Of a stretch of DNA of 40,272 nucleotides, positions 27,386-34,516 are shown piece after piece. The DNA comes from Candidatus Hydrogenedentota bacterium (GTDB lineage: Bacteria; Hydrogenedentota; Hydrogenedentia; Hydrogenedentales; CAILVY01). Under the pieces are notes generated by a model, which searched no databases, had not been told where the DNA came from, and saw only the letters and a program-made list of their open reading frames with translations. Every line of letters begins with the position of its first letter. Position 1 is the first letter of the stretch. A program made the position numbers and the translations under genes. The stretch is from positions 1 to 40,272 of the forward strand of contig JAKQOG010000118.1 in NCBI GenBank assembly GCA_029565395.1, in the 5' to 3' direction.

Positions 27386-27813
27386 CGCAGGGTTCCTCCC
27401 GTACGCAGTTGCTTGTCCATGGCTTCCACCAACCCCGGAACCAGCGTATCGAACTTCTGGCGCTCTTCGGTCAATTGCCGTTGAATTTCATCCCGGAAAG
27501 ACGCCACTTCTTTGTCCGTCTGATGCCGTAACGCATCCAATTCCGCGCGGTTTTTCTGATACGCCTCATAACGCGCCTGCCGGAGAGCGAGCGCCGCCTC
27601 TTGATCCGCCTTCGTCAACCGGTTGATGTATTGCGCTTCCAGTTGCTCCGCCTCAGCGAGATCCGTGGAGGCCGCCGTCTTGTCGCCCGTAAGCGTTGCA
27701 TCGCGTTCATCCATGATGCGCCGGAGCGGACGGAAGAAGAAACGGTTGGTTACCCACAGAAATACCAGAAACAGCACCATCTCGGTGACGAGGGTGAAGT
27801 TAAAGGTAATCAT
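27382..27813 (-). CDS. ATP synthase Fo b-type subunit (b')
   Basis: This 143-residue protein has a single membrane helix (about 5-23, FTLVTEMVLFLVFLWVTNRF) followed by FRPLRRIMDERDATLTGDKT and a charged coiled coil. This is the standard b/b' pattern. Together with the longer b encoded next, it suggests a heterodimeric peripheral stalk as in photosynthetic and some other bacteria. The stop overlaps the atpF GTG by four bases. Confidence 0.92.
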   Translation of the reverse strand: MITFNFTLVTEMVLFLVFLWVTNRFFFRPLRRIMDERDATLTGDKTAASTDLAEAEQLEAQYINRLTKADQEAALALRQARYEAYQKNRAELDALRHQTDKEVASFRDEIQRQLTEERQKFDTLVPGLVEAMDKQLRTGGTLR

Positions 27814-27864
27814 TGCGGTACTCCTTTATTCCGTCCGGGATTCCATAACGCGTCAAAGGCGCCC

Positions 27865-28179
27865 TTATACGGCAAACAGAATCAGGGCAGCCACCACCAG
27901 GGCGTAAATCGCCACGGATTCGGTCACCGCCTGACCGACGATCATGGTGCGGGTAATCAACGGGGTGGTTTCCGGATTGCGGGCCACGCCTTCGCACGCT
28001 TTCGCCGCGGCGATGCCTTCGCTAAGCCCCGAACCCAACGCGCCAACGCCCATCGCAATGCCCGCGCCGATGCACTTGGCAACCACGATCAGATCCGCGC
28101 CCGAAATGCCTTGAGCCGCTTCCGCCGGCGCCTGGGCCACTGTGCTCTGCAGCATCGCCCATACCGTTCCGATATCCAT
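27865..28179 (-). CDS. atpE: ATP synthase Fo c subunit with two-carboxylate, sodium-type site
   Basis: The 104-residue protein has two membrane helices (about 30-60 and 75-103) joined by the polar loop GVARNPETTP, with the conserved Arg. The ion-binding carboxylate is E87 in VGQAVTESVAIYALV; S88 follows it and Y92 is five residues on. In helix 1 the position equivalent to the sodium-ligand Gln32 of Ilyobacter c is E54 (GSGLSEGIAAAK). Glu in both helices plus Glu-Ser is the two-carboxylate motif described for the Fusobacterium nucleatum sodium rotor. The residue after Ser is Val89 where those rings have Thr. An extra N-terminal segment of about 20 residues makes it longer than usual. Sodium coupling is inferred. 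Confidence 0.95.
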   Translation of the reverse strand: MDIGTVWAMLQSTVAQAPAEAAQGISGADLIVVAKCIGAGIAMGVGALGSGLSEGIAAAKACEGVARNPETTPLITRTMIVGQAVTESVAIYALVVAALILFAV

Positions 28180-28273
28180 ACTCCTATCCTTTCTCCGTTT
28201 CGCCTGTCTGGCTTATTAATCTCGCACTACACTCCCCGAAGGGAAACCTGGATGACCTGAATTCCGCCCGGCG

Positions 28274-29032
28274 TTACTCTTCCTGTAATGCTCCCGTGAT
28301 GTACATCAACGTCAACATGGAAAAAACAAACGCCTGCAGGGCGGCTTCAAAAACCAGGAAAAATCCGTACAGGAACTGCGGGAAGACCAGATAATAAGTC
28401 AAGCTCGACACCACCACGATCACGATGGCGCCTCCCATAATGTTCCCGAAAAGACGGCAAGAAATGGAAATGAGCCGGGAAAGCTCTTCACTGACACGCA
28501 GGGGGAAGAAAAAGAGCGCGGAGAGCTTGCCCACAATAACGGCGCCAAGGCTTCCATGCGCATGGAACATTGGCCCGCACATTTCCTTCAAATACCCCAC
28601 CGGCCCCTTGGCCTTCAGCCCGCAATACGTCGCATACCCAATGCTGATAAGCCCCAACGACAGCGTGCAATTCAAATCGGAGGTGGGTTTCTCAATCTTG
28701 GGCAACGGAATAATCAATAAGGCGTTGCTCAGACATATATAAATGAATAGACCGGCAATCAATGGCAGGTAGTGCTTCCGTTTCTCCAGCGGCTCAAACG
28801 ACATGGTGGAGTCTATCAAGGATTGGAAACCGCTCAGAATGGATTCCACCACCAATTGGCCCCGCGTAGGCACCTTGGAAATCCGGCGCAACGCCAGCCA
28901 GAGCAACGCCCACAACACCCCAATCACAATGAGGCTATTCATAATCGTATAGACGTTCACCCCGCCCAACGGAATCGGAATGTTCGTTCCCGGCACATAG
29001 TGCCAAACATGTATAACCCCGATTTCTTCCAT
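28274..29032 (-). CDS. atpB: ATP synthase Fo a subunit
   Basis: The 252-residue protein has about six hydrophobic segments and the key motif SRLISISCRLFGNIMGG with the essential arginine at R193, facing the c ring. It also has the late helix FEAALQAFVFSMLTLMYI. It forms the ion half-channels. It follows atpI and precedes atpE, in standard order. Confidence 0.96.
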   Translation of the reverse strand: MEEIGVIHVWHYVPGTNIPIPLGGVNVYTIMNSLIVIGVLWALLWLALRRISKVPTRGQLVVESILSGFQSLIDSTMSFEPLEKRKHYLPLIAGLFIYICLSNALLIIPLPKIEKPTSDLNCTLSLGLISIGYATYCGLKAKGPVGYLKEMCGPMFHAHGSLGAVIVGKLSALFFFPLRVSEELSRLISISCRLFGNIMGGAIVIVVVSSLTYYLVFPQFLYGFFLVFEAALQAFVFSMLTLMYITGALQEE

Positions 29033-29042
29033 ACCGCTTACT

Positions 29043-29426
29043 TCACTTCTGGCTTTGCCTCAGATCCCACCCGGAGTACCCAAGGACGACCACTGTCAAC
29101 TGTACCACCGTGACTCCGGCCACCACTCCGAAGAACCCAAACCAGTGAACCGGATCGTAGGCGTAGCCTTTCCACAGAACCAGCGCGTACAACGTGATTC
29201 TGATTAAAGGCAGCGAGACTATAGCATACCTTCCAACCCCATTTCCACTTGTTGCCCCCTGTGTAAAACGGGCCGAAATCCAGAAAATCACGCTCCCCGC
29301 CACCCCCCCAAGAGCCACCCCTTTCGCCAAAGAAATATCAAAAAAAAGCGTCACAAAAAAAAGAACTGCCGTGATTCCAAGCGCAATCATCACCACGCTA
29401 ACTCTAAACCGCTGAACTACTTCCAT
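29043..29426 (-). CDS. atpI: AtpI-like ATP synthase assembly protein
   Basis: The 127-residue protein has four hydrophobic segments (about 8-28, 32-52, 70-88, 95-115), typical of the AtpI/subunit I family. That family assists c-ring assembly or magnesium/calcium handling. Sequence similarity is low, as usual for the family, so the call rests mainly on topology and position between atpZ and atpB. Its start overlaps the atpZ end by ten bases. Confidence 0.78.
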   Translation of the reverse strand: MEVVQRFRVSVVMIALGITAVLFFVTLFFDISLAKGVALGGVAGSVIFWISARFTQGATSGNGVGRYAIVSLPLIRITLYALVLWKGYAYDPVHWFGFFGVVAGVTVVQLTVVVLGYSGWDLRQSQK

Positions 29427-29650
29427 CCGACCTCCCGCTTCAATACACGATAAAAATTGTACCCGCCAACAACCAACCCAATCAAAATCATCCCCACCAA
29501 AATCAACCCCGATGCATGAAACCTCTTCTCAAGATAATTACCGGTCAGTATACAAACCACAAGCGGCAACGCAATGTTCACCCCGAGCTCCGTGCCCAGG
29601 TTCAAGGCACGGACTATCGAGAAATTGGGATTCTCTTTTTCGTTCCTCAT
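29417..29650 (-). CDS. AtpZ/AtpI-family F0F1-ATPase subunit
   Basis: The 77-residue protein has two membrane helices with the GTELGVNIALPLVVCILTGN and GNYLEKRFHASGLILVGMIL segments characteristic of the small AtpZ-type (PF09527) proteins encoded first in many atp operons. A TATACT -10-like hexamer at 29670-29675 on the minus strand could belong to the operon promoter, but no good -35 was found. Confidence 0.85.
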   Translation of the reverse strand: MRNEKENPNFSIVRALNLGTELGVNIALPLVVCILTGNYLEKRFHASGLILVGMILIGLVVGGYNFYRVLKREVGWK

Positions 29651-29739
29651 TACATTCTACCTACCGTAAAGTATACAACTTCCCCTTCAACCAATCGTCT
29701 TCTCGCGCCCAAGCGCATCATCTCTTATCGCGCCCACGT

Positions 29740-29782
29740 TTCACGTGTGCGTGTATGTCCGTGTCTGTCCGTGTGATCCCAT
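29740..29782. repeat. GTCCGTGTCTGTCCGTG dispersed repeat, copy 1
   Basis: The divergent gap between the atp operon and the nucleotidyltransferase contains a GTGTGCGTGTATGTCCGTGT run followed by CTGTCCGTG. The TCCGTGTCTGTCCGTGT core recurs at about 33510-33545. No gene is visible in this 258-base gap. Confidence 0.65.
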
Positions 29783-29908
29783 CCGCAAACATCCACGAAT
29801 GCATTCCTCAGCACACAATTAAAATCACCACATTATACACATTCCCTCTTGATGTACAGCAACGGCTTCCCATATAAATAACAATAAACACACAAAAGAG
29901 CTTTCCCA

Positions 29909-30232
29909 ATGATTGATGAATCAATTGTAAATTGCATCAAAGAATATCTACGAAAACTCCCTGCCCATGGAATCCATGCGCGCCGCGCCATACTATTTGG
30001 TTCTTATGCACGCGGTGAAGCTAATCAATGGAGCGATATTGATTTGATTGTATTGGCTCCTGAATTCGATAGAAAATACAAATTGTCAACCCTCCAAACC
30101 CTTTGGAGAGCACGCGGTAAAGACACCATTCGCATTGAACCAATTCCCTGCGGCGAACAACAATGGGAAACAGACGAAACACTTCCCATCCTCGAAATTG
30201 CCCGTCGCGAAGGCATTGAAATATCCGTCTGA
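29909..30232 (+). CDS. Minimal nucleotidyltransferase (MNT/MntA-type)
   Basis: The 107-residue protein has the classic GSYARGEANQWSDIDLIVL motif starting at residue 31: Gly-Ser turn, then D43 and D45 as metal ligands. Length and fold match minimal nucleotidyltransferases that AMPylate a neighbouring HEPN toxin as antitoxins, but no HEPN partner is seen on either side. The 3' neighbour is a convergent mannosidase gene whose stop is only six bases away. It could be an orphan antitoxin or have another target. Confidence 0.85.
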   Translation: MIDESIVNCIKEYLRKLPAHGIHARRAILFGSYARGEANQWSDIDLIVLAPEFDRKYKLSTLQTLWRARGKDTIRIEPIPCGEQQWETDETLPILEIARREGIEISV

Positions 30233-30238
30233 TCAATA

Positions 30239-33200
30239 TCAGAACACAACCTTAAGCGTCTTGATCTCATACGGCTTTATATAAAACATCACCGAGGCGC
30301 TATTTAACTTCAACGTCACATCATTTTCTTCCATCATGTCGCATTCGGTGATCTTTTTGGGAGCGTTTGCGAACGTGATCGTGGCGTTGCCGCGCTGTCC
30401 GTAGGTTTCGTATACGCGCAGAATGATTGCACCGGAATCCTCGGCCTTTTTCACGGTGCTTATAATCACATTCTCCACATCCACACTGGCGAAAGCATAG
30501 ACGGCGGCCTCACCGCCTTTCGACGGCGCTTGCGGGAACGTCAATAGCGGCTGATTCAGTTCCCAGCCCTGTTGCACGGCGCCGTTGCGCCAATCACCGC
30601 CATGCGGGAACAGTGAGTAGGTAAACGAATGTTTGCCTTCATCCGCCGTGGGATCGGGATCCACCGGCGAACGCAACAGTGACAACCGCAAGATATTGCC
30701 TTTGACATCGTACCCGTATTTACAATCATTCAAAAGACTCACGCCGTAATTGCCTTCGGATAGATCGGCCCAATGATGCGCCGCCACCTCAAACCGTCCC
30801 CGGTCAAAGTCCATATTGTCGTGCGTGGCGCGCTCCACCGTGGCAAATTGAATGTGATAGGCAGCCCTCGGACTAAGCACGTCCACCGGAAACGCCGCTT
30901 TTAATAGCGTGTGTTTTTCATGCCAATCCACTTTCGTGATCACATCCACACGCGGCAGCAACGCATACAACGCGATATCCTGTGTAAAAACGCTCTTCTC
31001 CGTCCGGCGCACCACACGCACCACCGCCCGGACCGGTCCCTCTTCAATTACCTCGATGGAATCCGCTTTTTCCGGCTCCCACATCTTCGCGTCGAAGTTG
31101 GGATCGATGTCCCACGCATCATTCGCCGCCGGACGATCATCAAACAGTTGAAGTACATTGCCCTTTTCCCCCGGCGCCAGCACTTCACACTCTTCAAATT
31201 TGTCATAAACGCTGATGAACCTGCCGGAATCATCCAGTTTAATCCGCAGACAATCGTTTTCAATGGCTCTCTGTGAAACGCGTAGCATGCCCGCCGGACT
31301 GCTCTGCGCGGCGCCCGCCACCACGTGATATACCGCATACCCCAGCGGCGGCACAGCAACGGTTTCAAACAATAACGTATCCACGGCAACCCGCTGACTC
31401 GGCACAATCGATCCGTCCGAGGCCAGCACGTGCACCGCCCCCTTGGGAAGTTTCATTTTAACCTGCGCCACATCCGTGCGCATCCACGACAACGGATTCA
31501 CCACCAGCACCGGCGTCCCCGGTCCGGCGGTGTTCAGGGTTTTCGCAATGACGTTCAACGCACCTTCAATTACGCCATTGGCCAGCGCGTGAATGATAGC
31601 GTAGTTCTTGTCCGCGTCTTTATACACTTCCGTAATGGATGAACCGGGCAAGATATCGTGAAATTGATGCGTCAACAGAATCCGCCACGCATCCGACAAT
31701 GATCGCTGGTCGTAATGTCCCCCGTGCAGCATCGCCAGACTGCTCAAAAACTCCGCATTCTGCAATAGAAACTCGCATTTCCGGTTATTGCGCTTCGTCC
31801 GTCCCTGCGTCGTCTGACAGCCCCGATGCAATTCCAGATACAACTCGCCGTTATACACTGGCGGTTTACCGGCCAGCCCGGCATGCATCCGGTCCAGGCA
31901 ATCCTCCGTGCGGCCAAATTCACACCGCGGAACACCCGCGATGTTCTTCAAGCGTTTGCCATACTCAATCATCTTCGGGGTCGGCCCGCCACCGCCATCC
32001 CCCCAGCCAAAGGTAAACGGCGTTTCGTCCACCAATTCTTTCTGTTGAAAATCCACGCGCTGCGCACGGCAATCCCTGGGCAGCGGATTGCCATTGTAAT
32101 TAAGCGGCGGCATCACGGCGGGAATCTGCGTGCCGTCCACCCCCTGCCAGATAAAATACCCATACGGAAACTTCGTGAACTGACTCCAGCTCAGCTTGAT
32201 CGTATAGAACGTATCAATCTGGCATTTCTTTAAAATCTGCGGCATAGACCAGGGATAGCCAAACGCGTCCGGCAGCCATGCCGTGCGCGAGCGCCGCCCG
32301 AATTCACGCTCATAAAACCGGTTGCCATACAAAAACTGCCTCACCAGCGCCTCGCCGGAGGGAACATTGTTGTCCTCCTCCACCCACGAAGCCCCGCACA
32401 ATTCCCAGCGCCCTTCCTTCACCCGCTTGCGGATGCCATTCCATAACGCGGGAAAATTCTCCTTGGCGAACATATACAGTTCCGGCTGGCTCGCCGCAAA
32501 CACGAACTCCGGATACTGCTCCATCAAGCGCAGCATCGTGCTCCACGTGCGGCTCACCTTGCGGCGGGTCTCACGCAGCGGCCATAACCACGCCGTGTCG
32601 ATGTGCGAATGACCGATGAGCGTGAGCTTGCCCAGCCCCTGCGACTGAAACGCGTCCAACCCCTTCTGCAAATACCGGCGCGCGCGCGCCAGCGAAGAGA
32701 AAAACGCCGGGGTATCCTGATGCTGCAAATCCACCATCATGACCGCATCCATCAGCAGCCGCTGCAACCGGCGGCGTTCCTCGCTCTTACCCTCCAACAT
32801 TTCCACTACTTCAAGATAAACCTCGCCGTCCCAGTAAAAATCCCACACCTCCTGATTCATGACCGCCAGATCCGCCACGGTGAACACATGCGTAAGATCA
32901 AACCGCGTACTCGGACACGCTTCCAATACGATCTCGAATTTCTCCCCGCCCTTGGCCCGTTCCGCAAGCACCATGAACTCATGATTTCGATCAATGCCCT
33001 GATACGGCGCGCCATTCACATAGGCCAGCGCCTCGCCCCCTTCATCCGAGGGACCGTAGCCTTTGATATGGCTGTGGTCGGAGATGCGCAACAGCGCCAC
33101 CACACGCTGCCCCTTGAATTCCTCCGGAATCACCACCGTCATCTTGAACCACGTTGTTTGATCCAATCCACCCCATCGCCGCATTAATGAGAATGGCCTC

Positions 33201-33364
33201 CAACCCGTCTTCGGGATGGAATCCGGGCCTTTCCCCATACCCGTTACACAGCGTTGAATTTTCTCTATCGGAATACGCGGCGCAAAAATCTTCTCGCCGA
33301 TTTCGCGCACCCGGTTCCGAATCTGCCGCACTTCCATTACTCGTTCCGCATCAAAATGGGGCAT
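30239..33364 (-). CDS. GH38 alpha-mannosidase
   Basis: The 1041-residue protein has an N-terminal beta domain (about 1-240) and then the GH38 catalytic barrel. The barrel has HSHIDTAWLWP at 252-262 (zinc ligands probably H254 and D256), WLPDAFGYP at 363-371 with the predicted nucleophile D366, GWGDGGGGP, and HQFHDILPGSS with the fourth zinc ligand. The C-terminal half is the beta-sandwich part common to GH38. No signal peptide is present, so it probably acts in the cytoplasm on imported mannosides. The start at 33364 has an AAAGG site; an in-frame ATG at 33337 is a possible alternative. Confidence 0.93.
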   Translation of the reverse strand: MPHFDAERVMEVRQIRNRVREIGEKIFAPRIPIEKIQRCVTGMGKGPDSIPKTGWRPFSLMRRWGGLDQTTWFKMTVVIPEEFKGQRVVALLRISDHSHIKGYGPSDEGGEALAYVNGAPYQGIDRNHEFMVLAERAKGGEKFEIVLEACPSTRFDLTHVFTVADLAVMNQEVWDFYWDGEVYLEVVEMLEGKSEERRRLQRLLMDAVMMVDLQHQDTPAFFSSLARARRYLQKGLDAFQSQGLGKLTLIGHSHIDTAWLWPLRETRRKVSRTWSTMLRLMEQYPEFVFAASQPELYMFAKENFPALWNGIRKRVKEGRWELCGASWVEEDNNVPSGEALVRQFLYGNRFYEREFGRRSRTAWLPDAFGYPWSMPQILKKCQIDTFYTIKLSWSQFTKFPYGYFIWQGVDGTQIPAVMPPLNYNGNPLPRDCRAQRVDFQQKELVDETPFTFGWGDGGGGPTPKMIEYGKRLKNIAGVPRCEFGRTEDCLDRMHAGLAGKPPVYNGELYLELHRGCQTTQGRTKRNNRKCEFLLQNAEFLSSLAMLHGGHYDQRSLSDAWRILLTHQFHDILPGSSITEVYKDADKNYAIIHALANGVIEGALNVIAKTLNTAGPGTPVLVVNPLSWMRTDVAQVKMKLPKGAVHVLASDGSIVPSQRVAVDTLLFETVAVPPLGYAVYHVVAGAAQSSPAGMLRVSQRAIENDCLRIKLDDSGRFISVYDKFEECEVLAPGEKGNVLQLFDDRPAANDAWDIDPNFDAKMWEPEKADSIEVIEEGPVRAVVRVVRRTEKSVFTQDIALYALLPRVDVITKVDWHEKHTLLKAAFPVDVLSPRAAYHIQFATVERATHDNMDFDRGRFEVAAHHWADLSEGNYGVSLLNDCKYGYDVKGNILRLSLLRSPVDPDPTADEGKHSFTYSLFPHGGDWRNGAVQQGWELNQPLLTFPQAPSKGGEAAVYAFASVDVENVIISTVKKAEDSGAIILRVYETYGQRGNATITFANAPKKITECDMMEENDVTLKLNSASVMFYIKPYEIKTLKVVF

Positions 33365-33504
33365 GGGAAAAAGACCTTTCGCTGATAAGGGATTACTACC
33401 TGAAACGGGAGGGATTATACCGATCTTACCGCATCAAGAACCACAAAAACCGAGGGCGGCCATCCCGGCCACCCTCGTCATAACTTCTCTTTCACTCGCT
33501 CCCC

Positions 33505-33600
33505 TAATCACACCTGTCCGTGTACATCCGTGTCTGTCCGTGTTCCGTCCTCGTTCCCAAGTTGCACTTGGGAACGCACTTGTCTTCAAAGTTTTACTTT
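33505..33600. repeat. Composite repeat: TCCGTGTCTGTCCGTGT plus TTCCCAAGT hairpin
   Basis: The gap between the lipoprotein stop and the mannosidase start holds the second TCCGTGTCTGTCCGTGT copy (about 33510-33545). It is followed by CGTTCCCAAGT (33552-33562), TGC, and ACTTGGGAACG (33566-33576), an exact 11-bp hairpin. A smaller hairpin, CAAAGT-TTT-ACTTTG, follows. The TTCCCAAGT palindrome type is a dispersed repeat in several bacterial groups. Confidence 0.75.
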
Positions 33601-33616
33601 GCAGTTCATTCACACA

Positions 33617-34084
33617 TCACTGCGATTGCCGCACACCTTCTTTGCCGTCCACAACCAGTTTCGTGCCATCCCACGTGCCGGTTTTGGCCTGGCCCATGGC
33701 GATAACCTTCAAGATGCCGTTCTCATACGAATATTTCGCCTGAAGACCATTCGGAGCCGTCTGGGCCAGCGGGCCGCCTTTAACCATCACCGTCTGCGCA
33801 TCCATAAACGTGACATTGAAATCGCCCACCATCCAGCGCGTTCCAATCAGCTTCTGATGATTCGGGTCCGTGGGAGCCGCTACCGTTGCCGCGGCCGGAG
33901 CCGTGCCCGGCGCACCCGGAGCCGCCGTAGGAGCTGGGGATGCTGCCGGCGCCGCAGGCGCATGAGTTTGTGGCGCCGTCACAGGCGTTGCAGGTGGAGG
34001 AGGCGTTTGTTCACTCTTGCCGCCACAGGCCCCCAAGGTCACAACCATCATCACCACCACGCTAAAACATATCCACTTTTTCAT
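33617..34084 (-). CDS. Pro/Ala-rich lipoprotein
   Basis: The 155-residue protein has a lipoprotein signal peptide with lipobox LGAC, so Cys20 would be lipidated. Residues about 28-72 form a low-complexity Pro/Ala/Thr linker. The C-terminal 80 residues form a small beta-rich domain (LIGTRWMVGDFNVTFMDAQT, then GTWDGTKLVVDGKEG), resembling lipocalin-like or META-type small domains in rhythm, but without a recognised family. It is probably anchored in the outer membrane with the linker spanning the periplasm. It is upstream of the mannosidase on the same strand but separated by repeats, so co-transcription is doubtful. Confidence 0.8.
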   Translation of the reverse strand: MKKWICFSVVVMMVVTLGACGGKSEQTPPPPATPVTAPQTHAPAAPAASPAPTAAPGAPGTAPAAATVAAPTDPNHQKLIGTRWMVGDFNVTFMDAQTVMVKGGPLAQTAPNGLQAKYSYENGILKVIAMGQAKTGTWDGTKLVVDGKEGVRQSQ

Positions 34085-34198
34085 TGGTATCGTCCTTTTC
34101 TTAGATTCTCAATAGAATGGTTATACCGCCAACCATTGGACGGTATTAAAAGATCATAGCATGTAACGAAACACAATCCAACTTGGGTGACAAAATCC

Positions 34199-34448
34199 GT
34201 AGACGCGGCGTCCTCGCCGCGTTTCCAACTATTCGTAGACGCGGCGTCCTCGCCGCGTTATATCATCAAAAAAAGCGACGGGGACGTCACTTCTACAACT
34301 TGCGTGTCAAAATCCGTAGACGGGGCGTCCTTGCCGCGTTATATCATTAAAGAAAGCGACGGGGACGTCGCTTCTACAAATTAAATGTGGACGCGGCGTC
34401 CTCGCCGCGTTATATCATCAAAAAAAGCGACGAGGACGTCGCTTCTAC
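34199..34448. repeat. Array of 62-bp inverted-arm repeat units (GTAGACGCGGCGTCC family)
   Basis: Three units of exactly 62 bases lie at 34235-34296, 34316-34377 and 34387-34448, preceded by a lone left arm at 34199-34222. Each unit has a left arm GTAGACGCGGCGTCCTCG and a right arm GGACGTCGCTTCTAC, which is nearly its reverse complement, around a TATATCATCAAAAAAAG-type centre. Spacers are 19 and 9 bases. The flank AACTTGGGTGACAAAATCC before the lone arm is repeated before the second full unit, showing a local duplication. Open frames through the array are artefacts. The array sits just upstream of the GH95-like gene. Confidence 0.88.
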
Positions 34449-34516
34449 TACCCTTGTTGAACTTTACGCCACAAGCTGCTTACAGTACCTGCCATAAAAC
34501 CACTCTGGAGGATACC

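Noticed and set aside
34187..34384. Open frame with repeated DAASSPR and SDGDV peptides
   Set aside because: It is produced by translating the 62-bp repeat array and has no ribosome-binding site.
34199..34448. Possible CRISPR array
   Set aside because: The units are 62 bp with internal inverted arms, spacers are 9-19 bases and partly identical, and there are no cas genes.
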